Shown here piece by piece: positions 43,217 through 52,404 of a stretch of DNA of 64,000 nt (positions are counted from its first letter, which is position 1; every line of letters begins with the position of its first letter). The DNA comes from Akkermansiaceae bacterium UBA2381 (lineage in GTDB: Bacteria; Verrucomicrobiota; Verrucomicrobiia; Verrucomicrobiales; DEV007), in contig DDSV01000052.1 of assembly GCA_002344215.1 (NCBI GenBank), forward strand, positions 124,001-188,000, written 5' to 3'. The notes beneath the pieces are model-generated. The model saw only the letters and a list, made by a program, of their open reading frames with translations, was not told the DNA's origin and ran no database searches. The position numbers and the translations under genes are program-made.

Positions 43217-44710
43217 ATGAAACCGCACCGCAATCGAGGCCTGTTCAAAATGGCCCAACCGCAGAGCAAAACGGCGACCGCTCCGGTCGGCGTTTCTGCG
43301 GGCGAGTCGAGGGTGCAGGCGATCCCTTTCCGGGGAAACAGCAATGCCGAAGAAACGATCCGGCAGCTCGAAAAGGTGGTTTCGGAGTTCATGATCCAGT
43401 ATCCGAGTCATACGCAGCGGCTCCCCACCCTGCGTCCCGGAGACAGTCCCCTGATTGCCTTTGTGCGCTCCATGGCGGCCTCGATGGCGGCGAAACAGGA
43501 GCACCTTGAAAAACTGAATCAGGACGTGATAGAAGCGGCGAAGGAGAAGGAGCGATTTTTGGCAAATATGAGCCACGAGGTCCGGACTCCGATGAACGGG
43601 ATCTTCGGCATGGTGAACCTCATGCTCGAGATGGATCTCGATCCTATCCAGCGTGACCACCTCGAAGCGATTCACAGCTCCAGCGAGTCCCTCCTCAACA
43701 TTCTCGATGACATCCTCGACTACGCGAAACTGAACGCGAAGGAGATGCAGCTGAAGCCACGAGCCTTTGAACTGAACCGCCTCATTCGTGAGGTGCTCCT
43801 CGTCTACAAAGCGACGGCCGACTCGAAAGAAATCAACCTCTCCGCGACGATCTGCGAGTCTCTTCCCGAAAAGTTCGTCGCCGACGATCTCCGTTTGAAG
43901 CAGATCCTCTCCAATCTGGTCAGCAACGCCATCAAATTCACCGATTCCGGGGAGGTCTCCATTACCGTTCAGGGAATCCGCAAAGCAGAACGGGATCAGT
44001 TGCTTTTCCAGGTCAGAGATACCGGGATCGGAATCAGCGAGTCGGCTGGAAGAACCCTCTTTGCTCCTTTCCGGCAGATCGATTCCGGGGCCACACGCTC
44101 CCACAGCGGAACCGGCCTCGGCCTCGCAATATCGAAAAATCTTGTCGAGCTCATGGGCGGGCGGGTCTGGTTTGAGAGCGAGCCGGGGATGGGAAGCTCC
44201 TTCTTTTTCACCATCAACTACGAGACACCTGCTGTCGGCCTCACCGATGACGACCTGGTAAGCCGCAAAAAACTTTCCCATCCCGAACCGCATCACCACC
44301 GGGACAAAAACCGGATGCGGGTCCTCCTCGTTGAGGATAACAAGGTCAATCAAAAGGTCGCCCTTCTGACACTTCAGCAATTGGGCTGTGAAGTCACGGT
44401 GGCGTCGAATGGTCAGGAAGCGGTCGACCTGGCGGAAGGCCCCCTCCATTTCGATCTCGTCCTGATGGATGTGAATATGCCCGTGATGAACGGGCTGGAC
44501 GCAACCGGAGCCATCCGCAGACTGGACCACCCCAATGCCGGCATTCCCATCATTGCCATGACCGGGATGGTCTTCGATGAGGACAAATTGCGCTGTTACG
44601 AGGCCGGAATGAATGATGTGATCACCAAACCTTTCGACCTGAACACGCTGCGCCACCGCATCGCAGGGCTGCATGCGGGGGGGAATTCCGGCGTCGCTTT
44701 GAGCTCGTAA
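43217..44710 (+). CDS. Soluble hybrid histidine kinase with C-terminal receiver domain
   Basis: The protein has 497 aa; a second in-frame ATG at 43250 is possible. It has no TM segment and no recognisable sensor domain: after about 90 residues comes a short helical region, then the HisKA H-box FLANMSHEVRTPMNG with His120, the N-box LKQILSNLVSNAIKF, G1 DTGIGI, G2 SGTGLGLAI, and a REC domain with phosphoacceptor Asp418 (LVLMDVNMPVMNG). HisKA and HATPase_c together with an own receiver make it a hybrid phosphorelay kinase. The input is unknown; the first 90 residues could bind a partner. A response regulator or Hpt partner is not adjacent. It ends 91 bp before prs. Confidence 0.93.
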   Translation: MKPHRNRGLFKMAQPQSKTATAPVGVSAGESRVQAIPFRGNSNAEETIRQLEKVVSEFMIQYPSHTQRLPTLRPGDSPLIAFVRSMAASMAAKQEHLEKLNQDVIEAAKEKERFLANMSHEVRTPMNGIFGMVNLMLEMDLDPIQRDHLEAIHSSSESLLNILDDILDYAKLNAKEMQLKPRAFELNRLIREVLLVYKATADSKEINLSATICESLPEKFVADDLRLKQILSNLVSNAIKFTDSGEVSITVQGIRKAERDQLLFQVRDTGIGISESAGRTLFAPFRQIDSGATRSHSGTGLGLAISKNLVELMGGRVWFESEPGMGSSFFFTINYETPAVGLTDDDLVSRKKLSHPEPHHHRDKNRMRVLLVEDNKVNQKVALLTLQQLGCEVTVASNGQEAVDLAEGPLHFDLVLMDVNMPVMNGLDATGAIRRLDHPNAGIPIIAMTGMVFDEDKLRCYEAGMNDVITKPFDLNTLRHRIAGLHAGGNSGVALSS

Positions 44711-44801
44711 GCCTGACCCTCACCACCCCTCGAGCTACCGGAAGGCTTCGGGCGGGATATTTCACTGGCGTTTTTGATCGATTTCGCGAGGATTGGGGCG
44801 C

Positions 44802-45743
44802 ATGCAATTTGATCGCCTTCGTATTTTCAGTGGAACCGCTCATCCGGAGCTGGCTGACGAAATCGCCTCCTACCTGGGTGTGAGACGTTCCGACGCCACC
44901 GTGAAACATTTTCCGGACGGTGAAACCTTTGTGAAGATCAACGAGAACATTCGCAAGCGCGACATCTTCATCGTCCAGCCCACGTGTCCGCCCACCAACC
45001 AGAACCTGATGGAACTGCTCATCATGGTCGACGCGGCGAGGCGGGCCAGCGCCGAGAGCATTACGGCCGTGATCCCCTTCTTTGGCTACGCCAGACAGGA
45101 TCGAAAGGACCAGCCCCGGGTCCCCATTACCGCGAAGCTTGTCGCCAACCTGCTCACCGCTGCGGGGGTATCCCGGGTCCTCACGATCGATCTCCACGCC
45201 GGACAGATCCAGGGATTCTTTGATATCCCGGTGGATCATCTCTATGCCATGCCGGTGCTGATCAAGTATCTGCGCGAAAAAGGAGTCTCTGAGAATCTGG
45301 TCGTCGTCTCACCGGACGTCGGGGGAATGAAGATGGCCCATGCCTATTCCAAGGCGCTCGGAACCCCGCTCGCCATCGTCGCAAAGAACCGGGTGAGTGA
45401 TACCGAGGTCGAGGCGATCAGCGTGATTGGAGAGGTCGAAGGGAAAAACGTGCTCCTTGTCGATGACATTTCGGAAACCGCCGGAACCCTGACCTCCGCC
45501 GCCAAACTCCTCCAAAAGCACGGTGCCAAACGCATTTTCGCCGGCGTCTCCCATGCCGTCCTCAATGATCAGGGGCGAAAACGCATTGCCGAATCGGATA
45601 TTGAAGAGCTGATTTCGACAAACAGCACCCCCTATGCGGTTGGCGAGAAGGTCAAAACCGTGAGTGTGGCGGAAATTCTGGGTGAAGCGATCCGCCGAAT
45701 TCACCTCGGAGAGTCTGTGACATCTCTTTTTGACATTTCCTGA
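44802..45743 (+). CDS. prs: Ribose-phosphate pyrophosphokinase
   Basis: The ATG at 44802 gives 313 aa, the usual length; a TTG 9 bp upstream was rejected. Motifs: IFSGTAHPELADEIASYLG at the start, PDGETFVKI, the flexible-loop region FGYARQDRKDQPRVPITAKLVA, TIDLHAGQIQGFFDIPVDHL, and the PRPP-binding loop VLLVDDISETAGTL. It makes PRPP from ribose 5-phosphate and ATP for nucleotide, histidine and NAD synthesis. It is followed by rplY, a common gene pair in bacteria; the hisA-type gene nearby would use PRPP-derived substrate. Confidence 0.97.
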   Translation: MQFDRLRIFSGTAHPELADEIASYLGVRRSDATVKHFPDGETFVKINENIRKRDIFIVQPTCPPTNQNLMELLIMVDAARRASAESITAVIPFFGYARQDRKDQPRVPITAKLVANLLTAAGVSRVLTIDLHAGQIQGFFDIPVDHLYAMPVLIKYLREKGVSENLVVVSPDVGGMKMAHAYSKALGTPLAIVAKNRVSDTEVEAISVIGEVEGKNVLLVDDISETAGTLTSAAKLLQKHGAKRIFAGVSHAVLNDQGRKRIAESDIEELISTNSTPYAVGEKVKTVSVAEILGEAIRRIHLGESVTSLFDIS

Positions 45744-45823
45744 GTGCTCGCGTAGATTTCGCGCCCTCATCGGAGGGGGGATCGTGAGAATACCCGATCA
45801 GAATCAAGAAACACACCGGAAAG

Positions 45824-46423
45824 ATGGCCAAGCAAGAAACACTCCAAGCTGACAAGCGTGACGTCAAAGGAACGACCGCGTCAAAAAGACTCCGCCGCTC
45901 CGGTGTGGTTCCTGCCGTGATCTACGGCTCCAATCAGCGTGAATATACCATTCAGCTCGATTCCAAGTCCTTCTTCGACCTGGCGAGGAAGCAGACCAGC
46001 CACAACTTCCTTGTAAACCTTGAGATTGCCGGTGCCAACGAGAAAACCAAGCTGGTCATCGTTCAGGATATCCAGCGTGATCCGCTTAACGGTTCTCTCA
46101 TCCATGTCGATTTCCGTGCCGTCAGCGAAGGCGACACGATCCACGCGGTGGTTCCGATTGAACTCGTTGGTGAAGCCATCGGCGTGAAGTCGGGCGGTCT
46201 CCTCGAGCAACTTGTGCACGAGATTGAAATTTTCTGCCGCCCCTCGGATCTTCCTGATTCCATCGTGAACCATGTTGAAGCCCTTCAGTTGGGTGAGGCG
46301 CTTAAAGTTTCTGAATTGAATCTCCCCAAGGGCGTTTCGGTGAAATTGGACGGCGAAGTTCTCGTTGCCATCGTCACTCAGACGAGAGCCTCTGTCTCGG
46401 AAGGGACGGCCACTGCCTCCTGA
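45824..46423 (+). CDS. rplY: 50S ribosomal protein L25, general stress (Ctc) form
   Basis: The protein has 199 aa: the L25 5S-rRNA-binding domain (QADKRDVKGTTASKRLRRSG, VVPAVIYG) plus the C-terminal TL5/Ctc domain (GEAIGVKSGGLLEQLVHEIEIFCRPSDLPD). The long two-domain form is found in many bacteria outside Enterobacteria. It binds 5S rRNA in the large subunit. It follows prs by 80 bp and ends just before a strong intrinsic terminator at 46456, so prs-rplY is likely one transcription unit. Confidence 0.96.
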   Translation: MAKQETLQADKRDVKGTTASKRLRRSGVVPAVIYGSNQREYTIQLDSKSFFDLARKQTSHNFLVNLEIAGANEKTKLVIVQDIQRDPLNGSLIHVDFRAVSEGDTIHAVVPIELVGEAIGVKSGGLLEQLVHEIEIFCRPSDLPDSIVNHVEALQLGEALKVSELNLPKGVSVKLDGEVLVAIVTQTRASVSEGTATAS

Positions 46424-46455
46424 TTGGCGTTCCATCGAACATTTTGATCTTTTGA

Positions 46456-46483
46456 AAAACCCCGGTGAAAACCGGGGTTTTTT
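46456..46483 (+). terminator. Intrinsic terminator after rplY
   Basis: An 11-bp perfect stem, aaaaccccggt (46456-46466) with accggggtttt (46471-46481), encloses a GAAA tetraloop (46467-46470), and the T-run 46478-46483 completes it. The stem also begins with an A-run, so it can work in both directions. It lies 32 bp after the rplY stop and only 11 bp before the start codon of the next gene. Confidence 0.9.
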
Positions 46484-46494
46484 GCTTGGTAACC

Positions 46495-47523
46495 ATGTCG
46501 ACCGCTTCGATATCAGCCGTCATGCCGGCCCGAAACGCGGCGACGACACTCGAGGCGGCCATTGTCAGCCTTCGGACCCAGGACCTGGAAGACCTTGAGA
46601 TCGTCCTCGTGGACCACGGGTCGACGGACGATACCCACCGGATCATGCTGGAGCAGGCCCGGGCGGATTCACGCATCCGGGTGCTTCAATCCCGGGGGAC
46701 GTTTGTCGAGGCAGCCAATCTTGCCTGGAGCTCCGCTTCGGGTTCCCTCATCGCCCGAATGGACAGCGATGATCTTGCCCTGCCCTCACGACTTCGACGA
46801 CAGCGGGAATTTCTCAGTGATCACCCTGAACTGGCCGGCTGCGGCTCACACGTCGCGATTTTCAGGCGGACGGAAGACGATCAATTCACTCCTCCCGATG
46901 GCGGCTATCTCCGATACGAGAAATGGATCAATTCGGTCAACTCCCCCGGGGAGATTGCCGCCCAGCGCTTCATCGACAGCCCGCTTCCGAATCCTTCGAC
47001 CATGGTAAGACGGGCAGCCCTCGATGCGGTCGGAGGATATCTCGATCCACCCTGGGCCGAAGACTATGACCTCTGGCTCCGGCTTCTCGAACAGGGATAC
47101 CGCCTCGGGAAGGTTGAGGAAACCCTGCTTCACTGGCATGACGGACCGGGCCGCGCCACGAGAACACACTCCCGCTACTCCCTGCATCGTTTCCAGGAGG
47201 CGAAGGCTCACTATCTTGCCCGGATGCCCGGCATCCTCGACTCCGGAGTGGTGGTATGCGGGGCCGGTCCGACCGGGAAAGAAATGGCCTCGCTTCTCCG
47301 TGAAGAGGGGGTCAGGATCCATGCCTTCATCGAAGTGAACACCCGGCAGATCGGGAACATCATCGCGGGCATTCCTGTTCTCGGCACGGGCGAACTCGCC
47401 TCTTTCTGCGGACGGGCCATCATGCTCGCCGCAGTCGGTCGAGTGGCGGGGCGGGAGCGGGCTCGCGACAGCTTGCGGGAGGCCGGATTTGTCGAAGGAG
47501 AGAGCTTTTTCTGCGTCGCATAG
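46495..47523 (+). CDS. Family 2 glycosyltransferase with C-terminal Rossmann-like domain
   Basis: The start is taken at the ATG at 46495 (342 aa); an upstream GTG at 46465 would lie inside the terminator loop. The N-terminal GT-A domain has ISAVMPARNAATTLEAAI, EIVLVDHGSTDDT and the DxD-type metal motif ARMDSDDLALP, followed by TMVRRAALDAVGGY and EDYDLWLRL. The last 90 residues (VVVCGAGPTGKEMASLLREEGV, GIPVLGTGELASF) resemble a nucleotide-sugar or Rossmann fold domain seen on some cell-surface glycosyltransferases. Transfer to lipid or polysaccharide is plausible. No ribosome site is visible, and the terminator sits directly upstream. Confidence 0.92.
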   Translation: MSTASISAVMPARNAATTLEAAIVSLRTQDLEDLEIVLVDHGSTDDTHRIMLEQARADSRIRVLQSRGTFVEAANLAWSSASGSLIARMDSDDLALPSRLRRQREFLSDHPELAGCGSHVAIFRRTEDDQFTPPDGGYLRYEKWINSVNSPGEIAAQRFIDSPLPNPSTMVRRAALDAVGGYLDPPWAEDYDLWLRLLEQGYRLGKVEETLLHWHDGPGRATRTHSRYSLHRFQEAKAHYLARMPGILDSGVVVCGAGPTGKEMASLLREEGVRIHAFIEVNTRQIGNIIAGIPVLGTGELASFCGRAIMLAAVGRVAGRERARDSLREAGFVEGESFFCVA

Positions 47524-47582
47524 TGTCGCTAGTTCGCCTATCGTCCCCGAATGAATTTGCCCGATCGCGGGCTTCCCTCTGT

Positions 47583-48359
47583 ATGAACCGGAGAACCCAA
47601 TTTCGACCCTGTATTGATCTCCACGAAGGCAGGGTCAAACAGATCGTGGGCGGAACCCTCGACTCGGCGAATGAGACGCTGAAGACGAATTTTGTAAGCG
47701 ATCACCCGCCCTCATGGTTCGCGGAGCTCTATGCCCGGGATAATCTACGCGGCGGTCACGTCATCAAGCTCGGCCCGGGAAACGACGAAGCCGCCAGAGA
47801 GGCCCTCGCCGCTTTCCCCGGCGGACTTCAGATCGGAGGAGGCATCACTCCGGAGAACGCCCTCGAGTGGATCGAAGCGGGAGCTGCCCAGGTCATCGCC
47901 ACCTCATCTCTCTTTAGCGCGGATGGCCACTTCCAGGAATCCAAACTCGAGGACCTCGTCTCGGAAGTCGGTTCCGAAAGGCTTGTCATCGATCTGAGCT
48001 GCCGGCGCTTCGAAGATTCCTGGATTGTCGCGATGAACCGCTGGCAAACCCTGACTGATCTGACGATCACCGCGGAAACGCTTGATTCTCTTTCCGCCTC
48101 CTGCGCCGAATTCCTCATTCACGCCGCCGATGTGGAGGGAAAGTGTGAGGGAATCGATGAAGACCTCGTCTCCTTTCTCGGTCAATGGGGCGTGAGACCC
48201 GTCACCTATGCGGGCGGGGCGGCGTCCCTGCGCGATCTCGAACTGGTCGACCGCCTCAGCGGCGGGCGCGTTGATCTTACGATAGGGAGTGCTCTCGACA
48301 TTTTCGGCGGTTCCGGCGTAAGCTATGCGGACTGTGTCGCCTACAACCGGAGGCGCTAA
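47583..48359 (+). CDS. hisA: HisA isomerase of the eukaryotic (yeast HIS6) type
   Basis: The ATG at 47583 gives 258 aa; the GTG at 47523 is a weak alternative. The protein reads like fungal/plant HIS6: FRPCIDLHEGRVKQIVGGTL, TNFVSDHPPSWFAELYARDN, HVIKLGPGNDEAAREALA, LQIGGGITPENALEWI, VDLSCR-type VIDLSCRRFEDSWIVAMNRW, FLIHAADVEGKCEGIDEDLV, and VDLTIGSALDIFGG. The enzyme converts ProFAR to PRFAR in histidine synthesis, with a beta/alpha barrel and Asp residues at both phosphate halves. Typical bacterial HisA (IPAIDLxxGxxVRLxxG) differs throughout. No other his gene is in the window. It follows the glycosyltransferase by 59 bp. Confidence 0.92.
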   Translation: MNRRTQFRPCIDLHEGRVKQIVGGTLDSANETLKTNFVSDHPPSWFAELYARDNLRGGHVIKLGPGNDEAAREALAAFPGGLQIGGGITPENALEWIEAGAAQVIATSSLFSADGHFQESKLEDLVSEVGSERLVIDLSCRRFEDSWIVAMNRWQTLTDLTITAETLDSLSASCAEFLIHAADVEGKCEGIDEDLVSFLGQWGVRPVTYAGGAASLRDLELVDRLSGGRVDLTIGSALDIFGGSGVSYADCVAYNRRR

Positions 48360-48436
48360 TTCACCACTTGCCCTTCTTCAACGTGAAGGGATCATTCTCC
48401 CAGACAAAACTCTGCCTTTCAGAATCCCCTACACCG

Positions 48437-51280
48437 ATGATTGTATCCTGCCGTCTTCCCGCCTGCCTCCTCGCCCTCTTCACTGCATTTCTCTTTGCCC
48501 AGGCGCCGGTCACCCGCGCCGCCGACGCCGTCCCCCTCGCCCACGAGGGAAGCGACATCAAGCCCGATGCCGCGGTGAAATGGGGTATCCTCGAGAACGG
48601 GCTGCGCTACGCGATCCTTCCCAATGCCGAGCCGCCGAACCGGGTCAGCATGCGCCTCTTCGTGGACGCCGGTTCCCTCATGGAAAACGATGACCAGCAG
48701 GGACTCGCCCACTTTCTGGAGCACATGGCCTTCAACGGGACGAAGAACTTTCCTCCCGGCGAGATGGTCGAGTATTTCCAGCGCCTCGGGATGGGCTTCG
48801 GCAACCACACCAATGCCCACACTTCGTTTAATGAAACGGTCTACAAGCTTGAGCTTCCCAGCGCTGAATCGACCATGATCGATGAGGGCATGAAGCTGTT
48901 TCGCGATTACGCCGACGGCATGCTGCTGCTCTCTGAGGAGATTGAAGACGAGCGGGGCATTATCCTGAGCGAGAAGCGGGTGCGTGATTCAGTCAGTTGG
49001 AGAACTTTCGTCGAGCAGATGAAATTCGTCTTTCCGGAGCAGCGCCTCAGCGTTCGCATGCCTATCGGAACCGAAGAAGTGATCAGCAAAGCCCCTCGTG
49101 AGCGTTTCGTCGAGTTTTACGAAAACTGGTACACCCCCAATCGTATGGTAGTGATCGTCGTTGGTGCGGTTGAGCCGGCCGCCGTCGAGGCGCTCATCTC
49201 GTCCCACTTTGCAGACATGCCGGTCAAAAAGCGACAGCCGGAGCCGCCCATGGGTGAGATGGCGAAGCGGGAGTTCGCCACCCACTATCATTTTGAAGAG
49301 GAGGCCGGGGAGGCCACTATTTCCATCGAGGTGCTCAAACCTCGCGTCGATCCTCCGGACAACAGTGAGCGTCGGGAGTATGACCTTCATCTCATGCTCG
49401 CCGGCCAGATGATTGACCGGCGCCTTGAGCGCATCGCCAAGGCGGAGGACTCGCCCATCAGCGCGGCCAGCATGAGTGCGGGTGATTTCTTTGATCTCAA
49501 TTTTGCTCTCTACAGCTCCATCGAGGCAGACTGCAAGCCGGAGAACTGGAAGAAGGCCCTCGCCGTGATTGAGCAGGAACTCCGCCGGGCCATCGAGTTC
49601 GGATTTACTCAGTCTGAGCTCGACGAGGCAAAAGCCAATGTCCGCCGGATGTTCGAGGACGCGGCAAAACAAATGGGAACCCGCCAGTCGCGCGACCTCG
49701 CTGATCAAATCGCGAGCCGCCTCGGTTCCCGGAGAATCTTCACCAGTCCTGCCGATGATCTTCCCCGGGTCACCTCCACCCTGGAAAAGATCACACTGCA
49801 GACCTGCCTTGATCATCTCGCCGGTCTCTGGGAGACGTCCAATGAAACACTCGTGCTGGTCTCGGGGAATGCGAAGATAGACGATCCCCTCGCCACAATT
49901 GAAGGCGCCTACAAAGAGAGCACCGCCGTCGCAGTCACCGCTCCCGAAGAGAAGGCAATCGGTGAGTTTGCCTATTCAAAGCTGCCTGCACCGGGAAAGA
50001 TCGCCGAACGCAGTGAAGTCGAAGATCTCGAAGTGACCAAACTGCGTTTCGAGAACAACGTTCGCGTCAATCTGAAGGTCACCGATTTCGAGGACGAGAC
50101 GATTCACGTCAAGGCCCGGATCGGGTCCGGTCTGATCAACGAACCGGTGCCCGGGCTATCTTTCCTTCTGGGGAGCACCTTCTCCAAAGGAGGACTCGAA
50201 GCACATAGCTTTGACGACATTCAACTGCTCTTTGCGGGCAAGTCGGTCGAGGTCAATTTCACGGTCGATGATGATGCGTTCACTCTCTACGGTCAAACCA
50301 CTCCGGATGCCCTTGCCGATCAGCTGATGCTGATGAGGGCCTATCTCACCAACCCCGGATTCCGGGAGGAATCGGCCACGGAATTCATGCGCGGGCTCGA
50401 TTACATTTATCAGCAGCTTGAGCGAACCCCGGGCGGATTTGCCCAGTATGAGGTCGCCCGCTTTCTCCATTCGGACGACGCCCGTTTTGGATACCCGAAA
50501 CGGCAGGAAGTTGAGAACCTGAAAATGGAACAGGCGAAGGCCTGGATCGCCCCCGAACTTAAGTCGGGTTACCTCGAGCTGACCCTGGTGGGCAGTTTCG
50601 ACAAGGAAGCCGCGATTGAACTGCTCGCGGGGACTTTTGGCAATCTCGAGGAACGGAGTTCGGCAAAGCCTGACAGCAAGGAGGCCCGCCTCGTGAAGTT
50701 CCCTGAAGGCACTTCCCGCGAGTTTGTCTTTGATTCCGAGATCCCGAAAGCAATGGCCGTCGTTCACTGGCCCACCACCGATATTTTCGAGATCGAGAAA
50801 ACCCGCCGTCTCGGGATGCTCTCGGCGATTCTCGATGATCGTCTTCGCGTAAAGATCAGGGAGGAGCTTGGTGATGCTTACAGCCCCTTTGCCCATAATC
50901 TCCCCAGTGACACCTGGACCGGCTATGGCTATCTTTTCGCTTCGGTCACCGTTGACCCATCACAGTCAGAGGCGGTCAACAAAGTCATCTCCTCCATCGC
51001 CGCGGAGCTTGCCACCGGCAAAAGTATCACCGCTGACGAGCTCGAGCGCGCGAAGAAGCCACTCGTGACCTCGATCGAGGAAATGCGGAGAACCAATCGT
51101 TACTGGTTGTCGAGTGTTCTCGAATCTTCGCAGGAATACCCCCAACGATTGGACTGGTCACGGAGCTTTGTCGACGACAACAAAAACATCACGGTCGAAG
51201 AAGTGAATGCTCTGGCGGCTGAGTTCCTGAAGGCGGATAAACAGGTAACCGTCGTGATCAAGCCCGGGAAACCCGGGTGA
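48437..51280 (+). CDS. Secreted M16 zinc metalloprotease
   Basis: The start at 48437 gives 947 aa with a signal peptide (CLLALFTAFLFAQAPVTRAAD); a start 69 bp upstream lacks it. The first domain has the inverted zinc motif HFLEH (92-96) with the third ligand Glu at about 172 in EIEDERGIILSEKR, and a long M16 clam-shell continuation (ENWYTPNRMVVIVVG). The second half (LRFENNVRVNLKVTDFEDE, FATVTVDP-like segments) is the inactive M16 C-terminal half. The length and layout match PqqL/pitrilysin-like zinc proteases of Gram-negative cell envelopes, which degrade or process peptides. The 77-bp gap from hisA holds no gene. It is convergent with gmd. Confidence 0.95.
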   Translation: MIVSCRLPACLLALFTAFLFAQAPVTRAADAVPLAHEGSDIKPDAAVKWGILENGLRYAILPNAEPPNRVSMRLFVDAGSLMENDDQQGLAHFLEHMAFNGTKNFPPGEMVEYFQRLGMGFGNHTNAHTSFNETVYKLELPSAESTMIDEGMKLFRDYADGMLLLSEEIEDERGIILSEKRVRDSVSWRTFVEQMKFVFPEQRLSVRMPIGTEEVISKAPRERFVEFYENWYTPNRMVVIVVGAVEPAAVEALISSHFADMPVKKRQPEPPMGEMAKREFATHYHFEEEAGEATISIEVLKPRVDPPDNSERREYDLHLMLAGQMIDRRLERIAKAEDSPISAASMSAGDFFDLNFALYSSIEADCKPENWKKALAVIEQELRRAIEFGFTQSELDEAKANVRRMFEDAAKQMGTRQSRDLADQIASRLGSRRIFTSPADDLPRVTSTLEKITLQTCLDHLAGLWETSNETLVLVSGNAKIDDPLATIEGAYKESTAVAVTAPEEKAIGEFAYSKLPAPGKIAERSEVEDLEVTKLRFENNVRVNLKVTDFEDETIHVKARIGSGLINEPVPGLSFLLGSTFSKGGLEAHSFDDIQLLFAGKSVEVNFTVDDDAFTLYGQTTPDALADQLMLMRAYLTNPGFREESATEFMRGLDYIYQQLERTPGGFAQYEVARFLHSDDARFGYPKRQEVENLKMEQAKAWIAPELKSGYLELTLVGSFDKEAAIELLAGTFGNLEERSSAKPDSKEARLVKFPEGTSREFVFDSEIPKAMAVVHWPTTDIFEIEKTRRLGMLSAILDDRLRVKIREELGDAYSPFAHNLPSDTWTGYGYLFASVTVDPSQSEAVNKVISSIAAELATGKSITADELERAKKPLVTSIEEMRRTNRYWLSSVLESSQEYPQRLDWSRSFVDDNKNITVEEVNALAAEFLKADKQVTVVIKPGKPG

Positions 51281-51299
51281 CGACAGGTCGGGGTCACAC

Positions 51300-52370
51300 T
51301 CAGCGCGGTGCAACGGGCGGAGCGGATTTCTCGCTCCGCGCGAGCTTCCAATCCGCCTCTGCCATCAGCGTAACCAGATCGCGGAAGGTGACCTTGGGTT
51401 TCCAGCCGAGGACACGCTCGGCCTTGGCGGGGTTTCCCAGCAACTGTTCGACCTCAGCCGGCCTGAAGTAGCCGGGCGAGATTTCAATGATCGTTCGCCC
51501 TGATCTCCGGCAGATACCCTTTTCATCAACACCGCCGCCTTCAAACCTCAGGGGAATCCCGACCGCATCGAAGGCATGCTCACAAAACTCACGCACCGTG
51601 TGCATTTCACCCGTGGCGCAGACGTAATCTCCCGGCGTTTCCTGTTGCAGCATCCGCCACATCATTTCGGTGTACTCAGGGGCATAGCCCCAGTCGCGCC
51701 GGGCATCAAGATTGCCGAGGACCAGTTTATCCTGCAAACCCTCCGCGATGCGGCCGGCGGCCCGGGTGATTTTTCGGGTGACGAAAGTCTCGCCGCGGCG
51801 GGGAGACTCGTGATTGAAGAGAATGCCGTTTGAAGCGTGAATACCATACGACTCACGGTAATTGACGACAATCCAGTAGCCGTAAAGCTTGGCCACTCCG
51901 TAGGGAGATCGCGGATAAAACGGAGTCGTTTCCGACTGGGGGACTTCCTGGACCAATCCGTAGAGTTCGCTCGTCGAGGCCTGGTAAAAGCGCGCCTGCT
52001 TTTCGAGTCCGACTTCCTTGAGAGCGTCAAGGAAGCGGAGCGTGCCAATAGCGTCAACTTCGGCCGTATACTCCGGAACCTCAAAGGACACTTTCACATG
52101 ACTCTGGGCACCCAGGTTATAGATCTCACTCGGACCGATCCGCTCAAGAAGACGATTCAGGTTGGATGAATCGGTGAGATCTCCGTAGTGCAGAAAAAAG
52201 CGACCCTCTTCGCGCAGACGTTCATCATGATAGAGATGATCAATCCTCTCCGTGTTGAAGGAACTACTCCGTCTAATCATTCCGTGCACGACGTAGCCCT
52301 TCTCAAGCAGTTGCTCGGCAAGGTAGGAACCATCCTGGCCGGTGATTCCGGTGATTAGGGCAATTTTCAT
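51300..52370 (-). CDS. gmd: GDP-mannose 4,6-dehydratase
   Basis: The start at 52370 gives 356 aa, the usual size. It has the NAD(P)-binding loop TGITGQDGSYLAEQLLEKG, HGMIRRSSSFNTERIDHLY, the TSELYG active-site segment, the catalytic YGVAKLYGYW (YxxxK), NGILFNHESPRRGETFVTRKI, and GFKPKVTF-type GWKPKVTFRDLV. It converts GDP-mannose to GDP-4-keto-6-deoxymannose. Directly upstream is fcl, the next enzyme, so the pair makes GDP-L-fucose. It lies 34 bp from the fcl stop. Confidence 0.97.
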   Translation of the reverse strand: MKIALITGITGQDGSYLAEQLLEKGYVVHGMIRRSSSFNTERIDHLYHDERLREEGRFFLHYGDLTDSSNLNRLLERIGPSEIYNLGAQSHVKVSFEVPEYTAEVDAIGTLRFLDALKEVGLEKQARFYQASTSELYGLVQEVPQSETTPFYPRSPYGVAKLYGYWIVVNYRESYGIHASNGILFNHESPRRGETFVTRKITRAAGRIAEGLQDKLVLGNLDARRDWGYAPEYTEMMWRMLQQETPGDYVCATGEMHTVREFCEHAFDAVGIPLRFEGGGVDEKGICRRSGRTIIEISPGYFRPAEVEQLLGNPAKAERVLGWKPKVTFRDLVTLMAEADWKLARSEKSAPPVAPR

Positions 52371-52404
52371 GGGGTAGATTCTAAAACGATCGCTAGATAC
52401 CGGA

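Noticed and set aside
43211..44674. 487-aa open frame on the minus strand over the hybrid histidine kinase
   Set aside because: The plus strand encodes every HisKA, HATPase and receiver motif. The minus frame has no recognisable domain.
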